Shown here piece by piece: positions 17,092 to 25,650 of a stretch of DNA of 64,000 nucleotides (positions within the stretch are counted from its first letter, which is position 1; the number at the start of each line of letters is the position of its first letter). The notes under the pieces were generated by a model. It was given only the letters and a program-made list of their open reading frames with translations. It was not told the origin of the DNA and ran no database searches. The stretch lies in the NCBI RefSeq assembly GCF_000577615.1, contig NZ_CBXX010000005.1, positions 186,001 through 250,000 on the forward strand, in the 5' to 3' direction. Source of the DNA: Herbaspirillum sp. RV1423. Lineage in GTDB: Bacteria; Pseudomonadota; Gammaproteobacteria; Burkholderiales; Burkholderiaceae_D. Both the position numbers and the translations under genes were made by a program.

Positions 17092-18669
17092 TTAGGCGAC
17101 CGGTCCGCAAGCCGGGGGAATTTCGTCACCGCTGCTGCAGACCTGGTTGCGGCCGCGCGCCTTGGCGGTATAGAGCGCCTTGTCCGCGGCGCTGACGAGG
17201 TCCAGCAGGTTGCAGGCCGCGGTCGGCACCGTCGCCTGCACGCCGACGCTGATGGTGACGATGCCGGTCGGATTCTTGCCGTGCGGGATATTCAGGCTAC
17301 GCACGTCCGCGCAAATTTTTTCCGCCACGCTGATTGCGCCCTTGAGATCGGTATTGGGCAGCAGAATGGCGAATTCCTCGCCGCCGTAGCGCGCCGACAG
17401 GTCGCCGGGACGGTTCATCTTGATCACCTTGCCGATTTTTTGAAGGCAGACGTCGCCGGCCGGATGGCCGTAGGTGTCATTGTATTTCTTGAAATGATCG
17501 ACATCGATCATCAACAGGGCCAGCGACTGGCTTTCGCGTTTGGCGCGGTTGAATTCGTTGGCCAGGGTCACATCGAACTGGCGGCGGTTGGCGACGCCGG
17601 TAAGGCTGTCTTCCAGCGCCATCTTTTGCAGCGTCTTGTTCATTTCCACCAGTTTTTCACGCGCCGAGAGCAGTTTCTGCTGGGCCTGCGTGCGCAACTT
17701 GATCTGATCGACCAGGCGTTTCCCCAGCCACGCCAGCATGGCCACCAGAATCAGCACGCCGACCGACTGCATCAGCGTTTCGGTGCGCCAACTGGACAGC
17801 ACTTCATCGTAGGACTGGGCCGCAGTGACGAACAGCGGGTATTTGTCGAGGCGTTTGTAGCTGTACAGGCGTTGCAGACCGTCGCCGGGCGACGTGATGA
17901 GAGCGACGCCGTTCTTGTTGCGGGCGGCATGCTCGCTGGCGATGTTGCTGCTGACATTCTTGCCGACGTCGCCGTCCACGGGAGGCCATTGTGCGAGCAG
18001 GACGCCGGCTTGCGTCGCCAGCAGGATTTCGCCGTGTTTGCCGATATCGAAGCTGCGATAGAACTTGAGGAAGTATTCGATTTCCACCGACGCCAGCACC
18101 ACGCCGGCAAACGTGCCGTCGGGATGATTGATGCGGCGCGACAGCGGGATGATCCAGGCGCCGGTAGAGCGGCTCTTCACGGGCACGCCGACGTGGGCTT
18201 CGCGATTTTCATGGGTCATGTGAAAGATGAAATATTCGCGGTCCGCATTGTTCAGCATCCACGGCGAATCGTCCATGGAGTTCACCATCCACTTGCCGGT
18301 CTGGTCGTAGACGAACAATCCCTGGATTTGCGGCAACTCCTTGACATAGGACGCCAGCAGCGGATAGATGCGCGCCAGCGAATCGCGGTCCATGCCCTCG
18401 ACTTCCAGTCGTTGCACCAGGCCGAACAGCACTGCGTCGGCCGAGGTCAGCGTGGCTTCGGCGTGCTCCGCCAGCGCGCGTGAGAGATTGGCGGTGGAGG
18501 TCTGTGCGTCCTCAAGGTCCTTGATGCGGACATTCCATGCAAACAAAATATGTAGGGCCAGAATGGAAATGCAAACCAGGCCGACGAAGACGGTGGCGAA
18601 AATACGGATATTGATGCGCCTGGCACGGGATGAAGCAGACGTCTGGGGCGCTTCGTCTGGGGAAGTCAT
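17092..18669 (-). CDS. Membrane-bound diguanylate cyclase with extracytoplasmic Cache sensor
   Basis: A 525-residue protein. TM1 is at about 22-45 and a periplasmic dCache-type sensor follows (about 50-300, with [13 protein letters not shown] and [20 protein letters not shown]). TM2 ([14 protein letters not shown]) is at about 305-322, then a coiled-coil linker and a C-terminal GGDEF domain. The active-site signature is GGEEF at residues 429-433. An RxxD inhibitory site (RPGD, 420-423) lies five residues before it, so product feedback inhibition is expected. It synthesises c-di-GMP in response to an unknown periplasmic ligand. It is monocistronic, judging by its neighbours. Confidence 0.93.
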   Translation of the reverse strand: MTSPDEAPQTSASSRARRINIRIFATVFVGLVCISILALHILFAWNVRIKDLEDAQTSTANLSRALAEHAEATLTSADAVLFGLVQRLEVEGMDRDSLARIYPLLASYVKELPQIQGLFVYDQTGKWMVNSMDDSPWMLNNADREYFIFHMTHENREAHVGVPVKSRSTGAWIIPLSRRINHPDGTFAGVVLASVEIEYFLKFYRSFDIGKHGEILLATQAGVLLAQWPPVDGDVGKNVSSNIASEHAARNKNGVALITSPGDGLQRLYSYKRLDKYPLFVTAAQSYDEVLSSWRTETLMQSVGVLILVAMLAWLGKRLVDQIKLRTQAQQKLLSAREKLVEMNKTLQKMALEDSLTGVANRRQFDVTLANEFNRAKRESQSLALLMIDVDHFKKYNDTYGHPAGDVCLQKIGKVIKMNRPGDLSARYGGEEFAILLPNTDLKGAISVAEKICADVRSLNIPHGKNPTGIVTISVGVQATVPTAACNLLDLVSAADKALYTAKARGRNQVCSSGDEIPPACGPVA

Positions 18670-18905
18670 CTAGGTCGATTCCATTATTGTTTCGTGAACG
18701 GATATCGCTGAAATATAACTACGGGGAGTCAGTTTCCGATTTCTGAGTAATTATTTTTTATCGTTGCGAGTCTTCCCACGATAGCAGCAATGCCAAACGG
18801 TGTGCGCACAGAGAAGACGAATTTCTTCGGCTCATTTGTGCGTTTCACCGGTGGATCGATACAGGCAGCGACGGACGGATTCTTTGTCGCCGTCTGCCAC
18901 CGGGT

Positions 18906-19256
18906 TCATGAGCGCGGCGCCGGCACGCTTTCCCAACGCACGCTACGTACGCTGTTCTCCAGCCCAAGCCGGCTGACCAGACGTACCAAAGCTGCGCGTT
19001 CCGCCGTGGAACAGGCCAGCGACACGGTGAAATCGATCAATGGCTGACGGTCGCGCGGTGCGATCTCGAGTTCGTAACCCTGTTCAAAACCCTCCTGCAA
19101 TTGCAACAGGATCAATTCTTCGATCTGCGACGCCTGGTCGCGACGGCAGGTGGCGATTACCCGATAGGGCAGGCGTTCCGATACGGCATTCCGATTGAGA
19201 AAATAGTTGCCGTTGAAAAATGTGTCGAATTTGATTTCCAGTTTGGTGATGCGCAT
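18906..19256 (-). CDS. Free-standing MgtC C-terminal-like domain protein
   Basis: A 116-residue soluble protein without membrane segments, encoded just downstream of the MgtC/SapB gene (68 bp gap, same strand). Its second half aligns by eye with the cytoplasmic C-terminal domain of that MgtC: LPYRVIATCRRDQASQIEELIL against QVYRLSVVCRPDDEVQVRTLML, and LVSRLGLENSVRSVRW against IISRVSLEKGVSAARW. It therefore looks like a detached ACT-like regulatory domain, either a paralogue or a split product, that may pair with the membrane protein. The function is inference; no catalytic motif is visible. Confidence 0.72.
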   Translation of the reverse strand: MRITKLEIKFDTFFNGNYFLNRNAVSERLPYRVIATCRRDQASQIEELILLQLQEGFEQGYELEIAPRDRQPLIDFTVSLACSTAERAALVRLVSRLGLENSVRSVRWESVPAPRS

Positions 19257-19324
19257 GGCTCGCTCCTTTCTCCGGCTTCCGCGTTGCAGCGGAACGGCGG
19301 CTGCTTGTTGCTGATGTCCGATTT

Positions 19325-20029
19325 CTAAACTTCGACGACGTTGAGCACGGCCCAGCGCGCCGCGCTGACGCCTTTTTCCAGGCTGACCCGGCTGATGATC
19401 TGTTCCAGTTGAAGATGGTTGCTGGGCGAAGTGATCAGGTCGGCGCGGACTTCAAGCTGGTTGCCGGACGGCAGGTCTTCGCTGTGCAGCGACTGCACCA
19501 CCAGATGCGGCATGCCGTTGAGCATATGCAGCATCAGCGTGCGCACCTGAACCTCGTCGTCAGGACGGCAGACCACGGAAAGGCGGTAGACCTGCTCGAT
19601 TTCGGTGGCGCGTTGCAAATCCTGCTTGTTGATCAGATGGGAGACGCTGCGCAGCAACACGTTGGCCCCGAGGATGGCTCCTGCGCCGATGGCCGCTTCC
19701 AGCGGATGGCCGAGTCCCGACAGCACGCCGACGGCGGCCGAGCACCACAGCGTGGCGGCGGTGTTGAGGCCGCGCACGTTGATGCCTTCGCGCATGATCA
19801 CGCCGGCGCCCAGAAAGCCGATGCCGGAAACGACATAGGACGCGATGCGCGTGGCGCCTTGCGGGTCGGTTTCGAACGCCGAGACCATCACGAACAGGGA
19901 GGCTCCGGTTGCCACCAGCGCGTTGGTGCGCAGGCCGGCCATGCGTTGCCGCATCTGCCGTTCGGCGCCGATGATGGAGCCGAGAACCAGCGCCAGCAAA
20001 ACGCGCAGTGCAAAAACGTGTGCATCCAT
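19325..20029 (-). CDS. MgtC/SapB family membrane protein
   Basis: A 234-residue inner-membrane protein. The N-terminal 140 residues hold about five transmembrane helices with the family motifs GSIIGAERQMRQRMAGLRTNALVATGAS and GIGFLGAGVIMREG...VRGLNTAATLW. The C-terminal 85 residues form a cytoplasmic ACT-like domain. MgtC proteins are linked to growth at low Mg2+ and to modulation of the F1Fo ATPase, in pathogens and free-living bacteria alike. A free-standing copy of its C-terminal domain is encoded directly downstream. The 5' region is long (about 450 bp to the divergent gene), which would allow leader-mediated control. Confidence 0.9.
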   Translation of the reverse strand: MDAHVFALRVLLALVLGSIIGAERQMRQRMAGLRTNALVATGASLFVMVSAFETDPQGATRIASYVVSGIGFLGAGVIMREGINVRGLNTAATLWCSAAVGVLSGLGHPLEAAIGAGAILGANVLLRSVSHLINKQDLQRATEIEQVYRLSVVCRPDDEVQVRTLMLHMLNGMPHLVVQSLHSEDLPSGNQLEVRADLITSPSNHLQLEQIISRVSLEKGVSAARWAVLNVVEV

Positions 20030-20478
20030 GGGTAAATCCTTTCACATCCAGTCGCACGCCGTGGCGCGGCGAACAATCGCTGCGTGCATAAAAAAGCATC
20101 GCGTGCGCGAACACCGGAACGCCTGCGCAAGCATCGAAAAATGAAAGACGGGAGAGAGCGAGAAAGCAAGAAAAGGAAGGGTGAGGATTCACCGCGACAC
20201 TGCAACCGGAACCACTTCGGCTGCAGCAAATGAAGGGCGCTGCTAAGGGAAGCGTGTCCGGGCTATCGGCCCGTCTGCGTTAAATGACAAGAGCTACTGT
20301 CCACTTCGTGTCGACACCAAAAAATTGAGATGGGCGCAATATAAAGGAAGAGAAATATTGCGTCAAGCGCTTTGCCGTGCGTCCTCCTATTTGCGTGCGC
20401 ACTTCGGCGCAGTTTCGCGTTTCACAATAAAATCGCACAGGTACAGGTTATTCCTTCCTCCGTCCACTCAATCCGACA
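20030..20478. other. Long divergent intergenic region upstream of the MgtC-family gene
   Basis: About 450 bp with no convincing gene between the MgtC-like gene (minus) and the dehydrogenase (plus). On the minus strand it could give an mgtC leader of more than 250 nt. It holds a CGGGC-CGATA-GCCCG hairpin (20259-20273) and a purine/pyrimidine-biased stretch (about 20146-20190). I could not match it to the M-box or another known Mg2+ riboswitch. The half near 20320-20460 is AT-richer and probably contains the promoters. Confidence 0.5.
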
Positions 20479-21396
20479 ATGAAACCTCAACTCCTGGTCC
20501 TTATCCATCTTTCGGAAGAAAGCAAAGCAACCATTCGTAGCGCCTTCGACATCATTTACGCCCCTACCCGGGAAATGCGCGCGGCTGCGATCGCCGGCGA
20601 GGCCAGGGACGTCCGGGTGGTGCTGACCAACGGTTCGACCGGCCTGACGGCGGCGGAGATGGATACGCTGGGCAAGCTCGAACTTGCCTGCGCGCTGGGA
20701 GCGGGTTTCGAGAATATCGACAGCGCGCATGCTGCAATGCGGGGCATCAAGATCGCCACCGGAGCAGGCACCAATGACGACTGCGTGGCCGACCATGCGA
20801 TGGGGCTGGTGCTGGCGGTGGTGCGCAATATCCCGCAACTCGACATCGCCTGCCGCGGCGGTATCTGGCGCGAAGCCCTGGCGTTGCCGCCGCAATTGGC
20901 CGGCAAGCGCCTGGGCGTGGCGGGCCTGGGCATCATCGGCAAGAAAATCGCACGGCGCGCGGCGGCGTTCGACATGGAGATCGGCTACTTCAACCGTTCG
21001 CGCCGCGACGATGTCGACTACGCGTATTTTGGCGGCGTACAGCAACTGGCCGAATGGTGCGACGTGCTGGTAATGGCGACGCCCGGCGGCCCGGCCACGC
21101 GCCATCTGGTCGGTGCACGCGAGTTGCAGGCGCTGGGGCCGAAAGGGTTCCTGGTCAATATCTCGCGCGGCAGCGTGGTCGATACAGCGGCGCTGGCGGC
21201 GGCGCTCAGCAAGGGCGAGATCGGCGGCGCCGGGCTGGATGTTTACGAAAGCGAGCCGAAACCGCCGCTCGAGCTGCTGGAATTCAAGAACGTCGTGCTT
21301 ACGCCGCATATGGCGGGCTGGTCGCCGGAAGCCATCACCGCCTCGGTGGCCAAGTTCCTGCGCAATGCCGCGGATCATTTCGCCGCGGCCGGCTGA
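20479..21396 (+). CDS. D-isomer-specific 2-hydroxyacid dehydrogenase (NAD(P)-dependent)
   Basis: A 305-residue two-domain dehydrogenase. The Rossmann loop is GLGIIGKKIARRAA (about 152-165). The family catalytic residues are seen as Arg in NISRGSVVDTAAL, Glu in VYESEPKPP and His in LTPHMAGWS. It probably reduces glyoxylate, hydroxypyruvate or a related 2-oxo acid; the specific substrate cannot be told. The ATG at 20479 is preceded by an AT-rich region. It transcribes divergently from the MgtC-family gene and is separated by 157 bp from the following thioesterase. Confidence 0.9.
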   Translation: MKPQLLVLIHLSEESKATIRSAFDIIYAPTREMRAAAIAGEARDVRVVLTNGSTGLTAAEMDTLGKLELACALGAGFENIDSAHAAMRGIKIATGAGTNDDCVADHAMGLVLAVVRNIPQLDIACRGGIWREALALPPQLAGKRLGVAGLGIIGKKIARRAAAFDMEIGYFNRSRRDDVDYAYFGGVQQLAEWCDVLVMATPGGPATRHLVGARELQALGPKGFLVNISRGSVVDTAALAAALSKGEIGGAGLDVYESEPKPPLELLEFKNVVLTPHMAGWSPEAITASVAKFLRNAADHFAAAG

Positions 21397-21553
21397 CGGT
21401 TTGCTGAAAGGCGAGGGCAAGAAACTTGCTTGGCAGGGTTATTCCAGATAGTCTTGCCGCGTTGTTGCGTCTGCGCATCGTTTTTCGCCACTCGCAGATC
21501 AATTACTCCTAGCATAGAACCTGAATTTACCAATAAAGAGAAAGCCGCTCACC

Positions 21554-22033
21554 ATGGACATGCCATCTCACCAACTCACCATGACCGTCCTGATGACGCC
21601 CGACATGGCCAATTTCGCCGGCAACGTGCATGGCGGCACCATTCTCAAATTCCTCGACCAGGTCGCTTATGCCTGCGCCAGCCGCTATGCCGGCCAGTAC
21701 GTGGTGACGTTGAGCGTGGATCAGGTGATGTTCCGGCAACCGATCCATGTCGGCGAACTGGTGAGTTTCCTGGCCAGCGTCAACCACACCGGCACCTCGT
21801 CGATGGAAGTCGGCATCAAGGTGGTCGCCGAGAACATTCGCACCCAGGAAGTGCGCCACGTCAATAGCTGTTTCTTCACCATGGTGGCGGTCGACGGTGA
21901 GCGCAAGCCGGTTGCGGTGCCGTCGCTGCGTCCGTTCACGGCGGAAGAAAAGCGCCGTTTCGAAGCCGCCAAATTGCGCAAGAAGCTGCGTGCCGAGCTG
22001 TCGCAGCGTTTTGAAGAAGCCAAATTGTCTTGA
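21554..22033 (+). CDS. Acyl-CoA thioesterase, hotdog fold (YciA-like)
   Basis: A 159-residue protein with a single hotdog domain. NFAGNVHGGTILKFLDQVAYACA (about 19-41) is the central-helix signature of the acyl-CoA thioester hydrolases, with the catalytic Asp in FLDQ. It hydrolyses acyl-CoAs in the cytosol; chain-length preference is not predictable. The C-terminal tail is highly charged (KRRFEAAKLRKKLRAEL). It is followed 27 bp downstream by the lrgAB pair. Confidence 0.92.
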   Translation: MDMPSHQLTMTVLMTPDMANFAGNVHGGTILKFLDQVAYACASRYAGQYVVTLSVDQVMFRQPIHVGELVSFLASVNHTGTSSMEVGIKVVAENIRTQEVRHVNSCFFTMVAVDGERKPVAVPSLRPFTAEEKRRFEAAKLRKKLRAELSQRFEEAKLS

Positions 22034-22060
22034 TTGAATCCACTACCCGAGGGGAGTGAA

Positions 22061-22450
22061 ATGCTGGCCAGTTTCGCGACCCTGCTGATGTTCCAATGCC
22101 TGGGCGAGGGCATCACCTTCGCCTTGAGACTGCCGATTCCCGGCCCCGTCGTCGGCATGTTGCTGCTGTTTTTCAGCCTGGTTGCCTATCCCCCTTTGCT
22201 GGACAACATCGAGGCCGCCGCCAATGAACTGCTGCGCCATCTGTCGCTGCTGTTCGTGCCGGCGGGCGTGGGCATCGTCGCCGCTGCAGGACAGGTGCGC
22301 GGCCACTGGCTGACCGTCATCCTTGCGGTGGCCGTCAGCACCTTGTTGACGCTGGCGGTGACGGCTGCCGTGACGCACGCCGTCATGCAGTGGCAAAGCC
22401 GCCGGAGTGCCGGCAAGGACGTGCAAGATGGCGGAGGCGACCATGCGTGA
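22061..22450 (+). CDS. CidA/LrgA family holin-like membrane protein
   Basis: A 129-residue protein with four predicted transmembrane helices and the family motif RLPIPGPVVGMLLLFFSL. It is the holin-like partner of the LrgB-type protein encoded next. Together such pairs have been tied to murein hydrolase control and, in some bacteria, to pyruvate or glycolate transport. The start at 22061 has GAGGGGAG upstream. The stop lies within the first codons of the LrgB gene (8-bp overlap). Confidence 0.9.
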   Translation: MLASFATLLMFQCLGEGITFALRLPIPGPVVGMLLLFFSLVAYPPLLDNIEAAANELLRHLSLLFVPAGVGIVAAAGQVRGHWLTVILAVAVSTLLTLAVTAAVTHAVMQWQSRRSAGKDVQDGGGDHA

Positions 22451-23183
22451 GCTGCCGCAATTCGGCCTGATCTGGGTCTACCTGTCGGCCTCGCCGTTGC
22501 TGGGATTGACGCTGACCTTGTGCGCGTATGTCGCAGCGTACTGGATCTACGGGCGCTGCAAATTTTCACCGCTGGCCAATCCGGTAGCGATCGCGATTGC
22601 GCTGGTCAGCGCCGTGCTGTTGCTGAGCGGCATGCCCTACAGCGAATATTTTTCCGGCGCGCAGTTCGTCCATTTCCTGCTCGGACCAGCGACGGTGGCG
22701 CTGGCCATCCCGCTGGCGCGCCAGTTGCCGCGTTTGCGGAAATCCTTTTTGCCTTTGGCGTGCGGTTTGCTGGCCGGTTCGGCCACCGCGATCGTATCCG
22801 CCGTCGCGTTGACGGTGTTGCTCGGCGGATCGCCGCAACTGGCGATCTCGATCGGCCCCAAATCGGCCACCACGCCGATCGCCATGGGCGTGGCCGAAAA
22901 GCTGGGCGGCTTGCCGGCGCTGACTGCGGTGCTGGTGATCGGCACCGGCATCTTCGGTGCGGTGGCGGCGCGCTTCCTGTTCAATCGCATGCGCATCGAT
23001 TCGCATGAGGTGCGCGGTTTCGCGCTCGGCGTGACCTCGCACGGCATCGGCACCGCGCGGGCCTTCCAGGTCAGCCAGGAAATGGGTGCGTTCGCGGGGC
23101 TCGGGATGGGCCTGAACGGCGTGCTGACGGCCTTTCTTGCGCCGTGGCTGATACCTGTTTTCGTCGGTTTGCTGGCGCGCTAG
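22443..23183 (+). CDS. LrgB family membrane protein
   Basis: A 246-residue polytopic inner-membrane protein of the LrgB/CidB family. Motifs include GPATVALAIPLARQLP and the C-terminal HGIGTARAFQVSQEMGAFAGLGMGLNG. The start was put at the ATG at 22443 because GGAGG lies five bases upstream. A further ATG at 22428 would add five residues. Overlap with the LrgA gene implies a coupled two-gene operon. The next gene is convergent. Confidence 0.92.
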   Translation: MRELPQFGLIWVYLSASPLLGLTLTLCAYVAAYWIYGRCKFSPLANPVAIAIALVSAVLLLSGMPYSEYFSGAQFVHFLLGPATVALAIPLARQLPRLRKSFLPLACGLLAGSATAIVSAVALTVLLGGSPQLAISIGPKSATTPIAMGVAEKLGGLPALTAVLVIGTGIFGAVAARFLFNRMRIDSHEVRGFALGVTSHGIGTARAFQVSQEMGAFAGLGMGLNGVLTAFLAPWLIPVFVGLLAR

Positions 23184-23284
23184 ACCAACAGCGTTCGCGC
23201 ATCGGCAACATCTGGCGGGTAGCGATGCCGCTGCAAAGATCCGCTATCTCATTCCTGTCTTATTCCCTTGTCCGGCCGGAGCAA

Positions 23285-24748
23285 TCAACGCCAGACCTTG
23301 GCCAGCGTTTTGACCGCGGCGGCGATCTCCGCTTCATTCGTCCCGCCGAAACCCATCACCAATCCGGCGGCGTCGCGGCCTGCCGTGCCCGGCAACCAGA
23401 AGCGCGTCAGGCCGTCGATCTCGATGCCGGCCTCGGCGGCGCGCGCGATCATGTCGTTTTGCCGTTTCTCGGAGGGCAGCCGCACTGTGCAATGCAGCCC
23501 GGCATGCATGTCCGGCAAGTCGATGCCGCCGGGCCGCAAGCGTTGCCAGCTCTCGACCATGGCATCGCGGCGCGCGCGGCTGGCGCGTCGCATGCGCCGT
23601 ACGTGGCGCTGGAAGTGGCCTTGCGCAATGAATTCCGCCATCACGGCCTGGTCCGGCACCGACGAATGCCGGTCGTATTGCATGCGCAGGTTGACCAGCG
23701 CTGTTGCCAGCGCCGGCGGCGCGACGAGATAGCCGAGGCGCAGGCCGGGGAAGGCGATCTTGGAAAATGTGCCCATGTAGAGTACGCGGCCGCTGCGGTC
23801 CAGCGACGCCAGCAATGCCAGTGGCGTGCCGCTGTAGCGGTATTCGCCGTCGTAGTCGTCCTCCAGGATGTAGCCCTGGTTGGTCTCGGCCCAGGCCAGC
23901 AATTCCAGCCGGCGCGCCAGCGACAGGGTGACGCCGCTGGGATATTGATGCGACGGCGTGACGTAGGCCAGGCGGACCTCGCGGTGGGCGCGCAGCTCTT
24001 GCGTGACGATGCCCTCGGCATCGACGCCGACGCCGACCACCTTGCCGCCGCCGAGCATCAGCGCCGATGCCGCGCGCGGGTAACCGGGATTTTCCATGGC
24101 CGCCGTGTCGCCCGGATTGAGCAGCAACTGGGCGCACATGAACAGCGCCTGCTGGGTACCAGCGGTGATGATGATCTGGTCCGGATCGCAGACCAGGCCG
24201 CGCGCGTTGCGCAGGTAGCCGGCCAGCATGGCGCGCAGTTGCGGATCGCCGGCGGGGTCGCTGTAGCTGATGCGGCTTTCCGTGCCGCGCCGCCAGAAAT
24301 CGGCTTGCAGGCGCGCCCAGACGTCACCGGGGAACAAGTCCAGCGCCGGCACGCCGAGCCGGAACGTGCGCGGCTTGCCGGCCTGCGGCATGACCTTGGA
24401 GGACCTCGCCATGTGCTGTCCGAGCTCGGACAGGCGCGACGCGATGTCGACCTTGCCCGGCACAGGCGTCCTGGCGATATCGGTGGCGGGCGCCGATACG
24501 TAGGTGCCGTCGCCGACGCGCGCGCTGATGTAACCCTCGGCATACAACTGGTCGTAGGCGCGGACCACGGTGGTGCGCGAAATGTTGAGCGCCTGCGCCA
24601 GTTCGCGCGTGGTCGGCAGCTTGACCTGGCGGTCGATATGACCCTTGAGGATGCGATCGCGCAGGCTCTGGTACAACTGCACGGCGAGGCCTTTTCCCGG
24701 CGCCAGATGCAATCCGGTCAGGTCGAAGGGAAACGGAGACGTATTCAT
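23285..24748 (-). CDS. MocR/PdxR-type transcriptional regulator (GntR HTH fused to class I aminotransferase)
   Basis: A 487-residue protein. The N-terminal GntR winged helix (about 20-90) contains KLPTTRELAQALNISRTTVVRAYDQL. A fold-type I aminotransferase-like domain follows (about 125-480), with the PLP-binding lysine in TFSKIAFPGLRLGY (Lys330). MocR regulators sense PLP or amines and usually control a divergent neighbour. Here that is the GNAT gene starting at 24867. The shared 120-bp region has TTGG/CCAA half-sites, including GGACCAAAT, resembling the TGGTCC elements known for PdxR and related regulators. Confidence 0.92.
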   Translation of the reverse strand: MNTSPFPFDLTGLHLAPGKGLAVQLYQSLRDRILKGHIDRQVKLPTTRELAQALNISRTTVVRAYDQLYAEGYISARVGDGTYVSAPATDIARTPVPGKVDIASRLSELGQHMARSSKVMPQAGKPRTFRLGVPALDLFPGDVWARLQADFWRRGTESRISYSDPAGDPQLRAMLAGYLRNARGLVCDPDQIIITAGTQQALFMCAQLLLNPGDTAAMENPGYPRAASALMLGGGKVVGVGVDAEGIVTQELRAHREVRLAYVTPSHQYPSGVTLSLARRLELLAWAETNQGYILEDDYDGEYRYSGTPLALLASLDRSGRVLYMGTFSKIAFPGLRLGYLVAPPALATALVNLRMQYDRHSSVPDQAVMAEFIAQGHFQRHVRRMRRASRARRDAMVESWQRLRPGGIDLPDMHAGLHCTVRLPSEKRQNDMIARAAEAGIEIDGLTRFWLPGTAGRDAAGLVMGFGGTNEAEIAAAVKTLAKVWR

Positions 24749-24781
24749 GTTGACTGAATTGGTTTGCTTAAAATAGTGATT

Positions 24782-24805
24782 ATTGGCTCTTTTTAAGGAC
24801 CAAAT
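24782..24805. promoter_or_regulatory. Candidate MocR operator
   Basis: ATTGG at 24782-24786 and CCAAAT at 24800-24805 form an interrupted inverted repeat around an AT-rich centre. It lies between the divergent MocR and GNAT genes. A further AATTGGTTT occurs at 24758-24766. The likeness to other MocR sites (TGGTCC) is by eye only. Confidence 0.45.
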
Positions 24806-24866
24806 TTATCATTAATCTGTGCCGTATGCTCAACAATTCTTCAACAAAGTTTCGGACCGATCTACC

Positions 24867-25616
24867 ATGACGACTTCCACAATGTGTTTTACGGAGAATC
24901 AATTCGGACAGCCGGTCGGCGTTCCCTTGCCTGACTGGACGCCGCGCCGCTTGCCGCCGCCGACCGCCATGTACGGCCGCTATTGCGGCGTCGAACCGAT
25001 CACGCCGGCGCATGCGGATCAACTGTTCGACGCCAACAACGACGACGTCGAAGGCCGTAACTTCACCTATCTGTTCGTCGACAAGCCGGCCAGCCTGGAG
25101 GAGTACCGCGAATGGGTGACGAAGATGAGCGTCAGCAAGGATCCGATGATGCACGCCATCGTCAACCTCGACACCGGCGCGGCCGTCGGCGTGGCGTCGT
25201 TCATGCGCATCGATCCCAACTTCGGCGTGATCGAGGTCGGCAACATTAATTTCTCGCCGCGCCTGCAGCGCACGCGGGCCGCGACCGAAGCGATGTTCCT
25301 GATGATGCGCCGCGCCTTCGACGAACTCGGCTACCGCCGCTACGAGTGGAAATGCGACAGCCTCAACGCACCGTCACGCGCGGCGGCGCAACGCTACGGT
25401 TTCACGTTCGAAGGCATCTTCCGCAAGGCCGTGGTGTACAAGAACCGCAGCCGCGACACGGCCTGGTTTTCGATCGTCGACAGCGAGTGGCCGCAGGTCA
25501 AGAGTGCATTCGAGCATTGGCTCGATCCCGAAAACTTCGATGCGCAAGGCCGCCAGCGCGAGAGTCTCGCTACCTTGATGGCGCGTCATCGCACGGCTGG
25601 AAAAACTGCCGGATAA
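24867..25616 (+). CDS. GNAT family N-acetyltransferase (RimJ/RimL-like)
   Basis: A 249-residue acetyltransferase of the ribosomal-protein or amino-sugar type. It has the sequence VGVASFMRIDPNFGVIEVGNI for the central strands, and RYEWKCDSLNAPSRAAAQRYGFTFEG, the conserved acetyl-CoA-binding and C-terminal signature. The start at 24867 is chosen over 24819. Neither has a strong ribosome binding site, but the shorter form fits the family better. It is divergent from the MocR regulator and probably its target. The substrate may be a small amine or a protein N-terminus. Confidence 0.85.
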   Translation: MTTSTMCFTENQFGQPVGVPLPDWTPRRLPPPTAMYGRYCGVEPITPAHADQLFDANNDDVEGRNFTYLFVDKPASLEEYREWVTKMSVSKDPMMHAIVNLDTGAAVGVASFMRIDPNFGVIEVGNINFSPRLQRTRAATEAMFLMMRRAFDELGYRRYEWKCDSLNAPSRAAAQRYGFTFEGIFRKAVVYKNRSRDTAWFSIVDSEWPQVKSAFEHWLDPENFDAQGRQRESLATLMARHRTAGKTAG

Positions 25617-25650
25617 TGACGCTCCCGATTTATCCATAACAAGCGAAAAC

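Noticed and set aside
18790-19047. 85-codon plus-strand open frame
   Set aside because: Overlaps the MgtC-domain gene on the other strand and has no ribosome site or similarity to anything I know.
20030-20478. M-box Mg2+ riboswitch before mgtC
   Set aside because: I could not find the conserved M-box core; only generic hairpins are visible, so no riboswitch is called.
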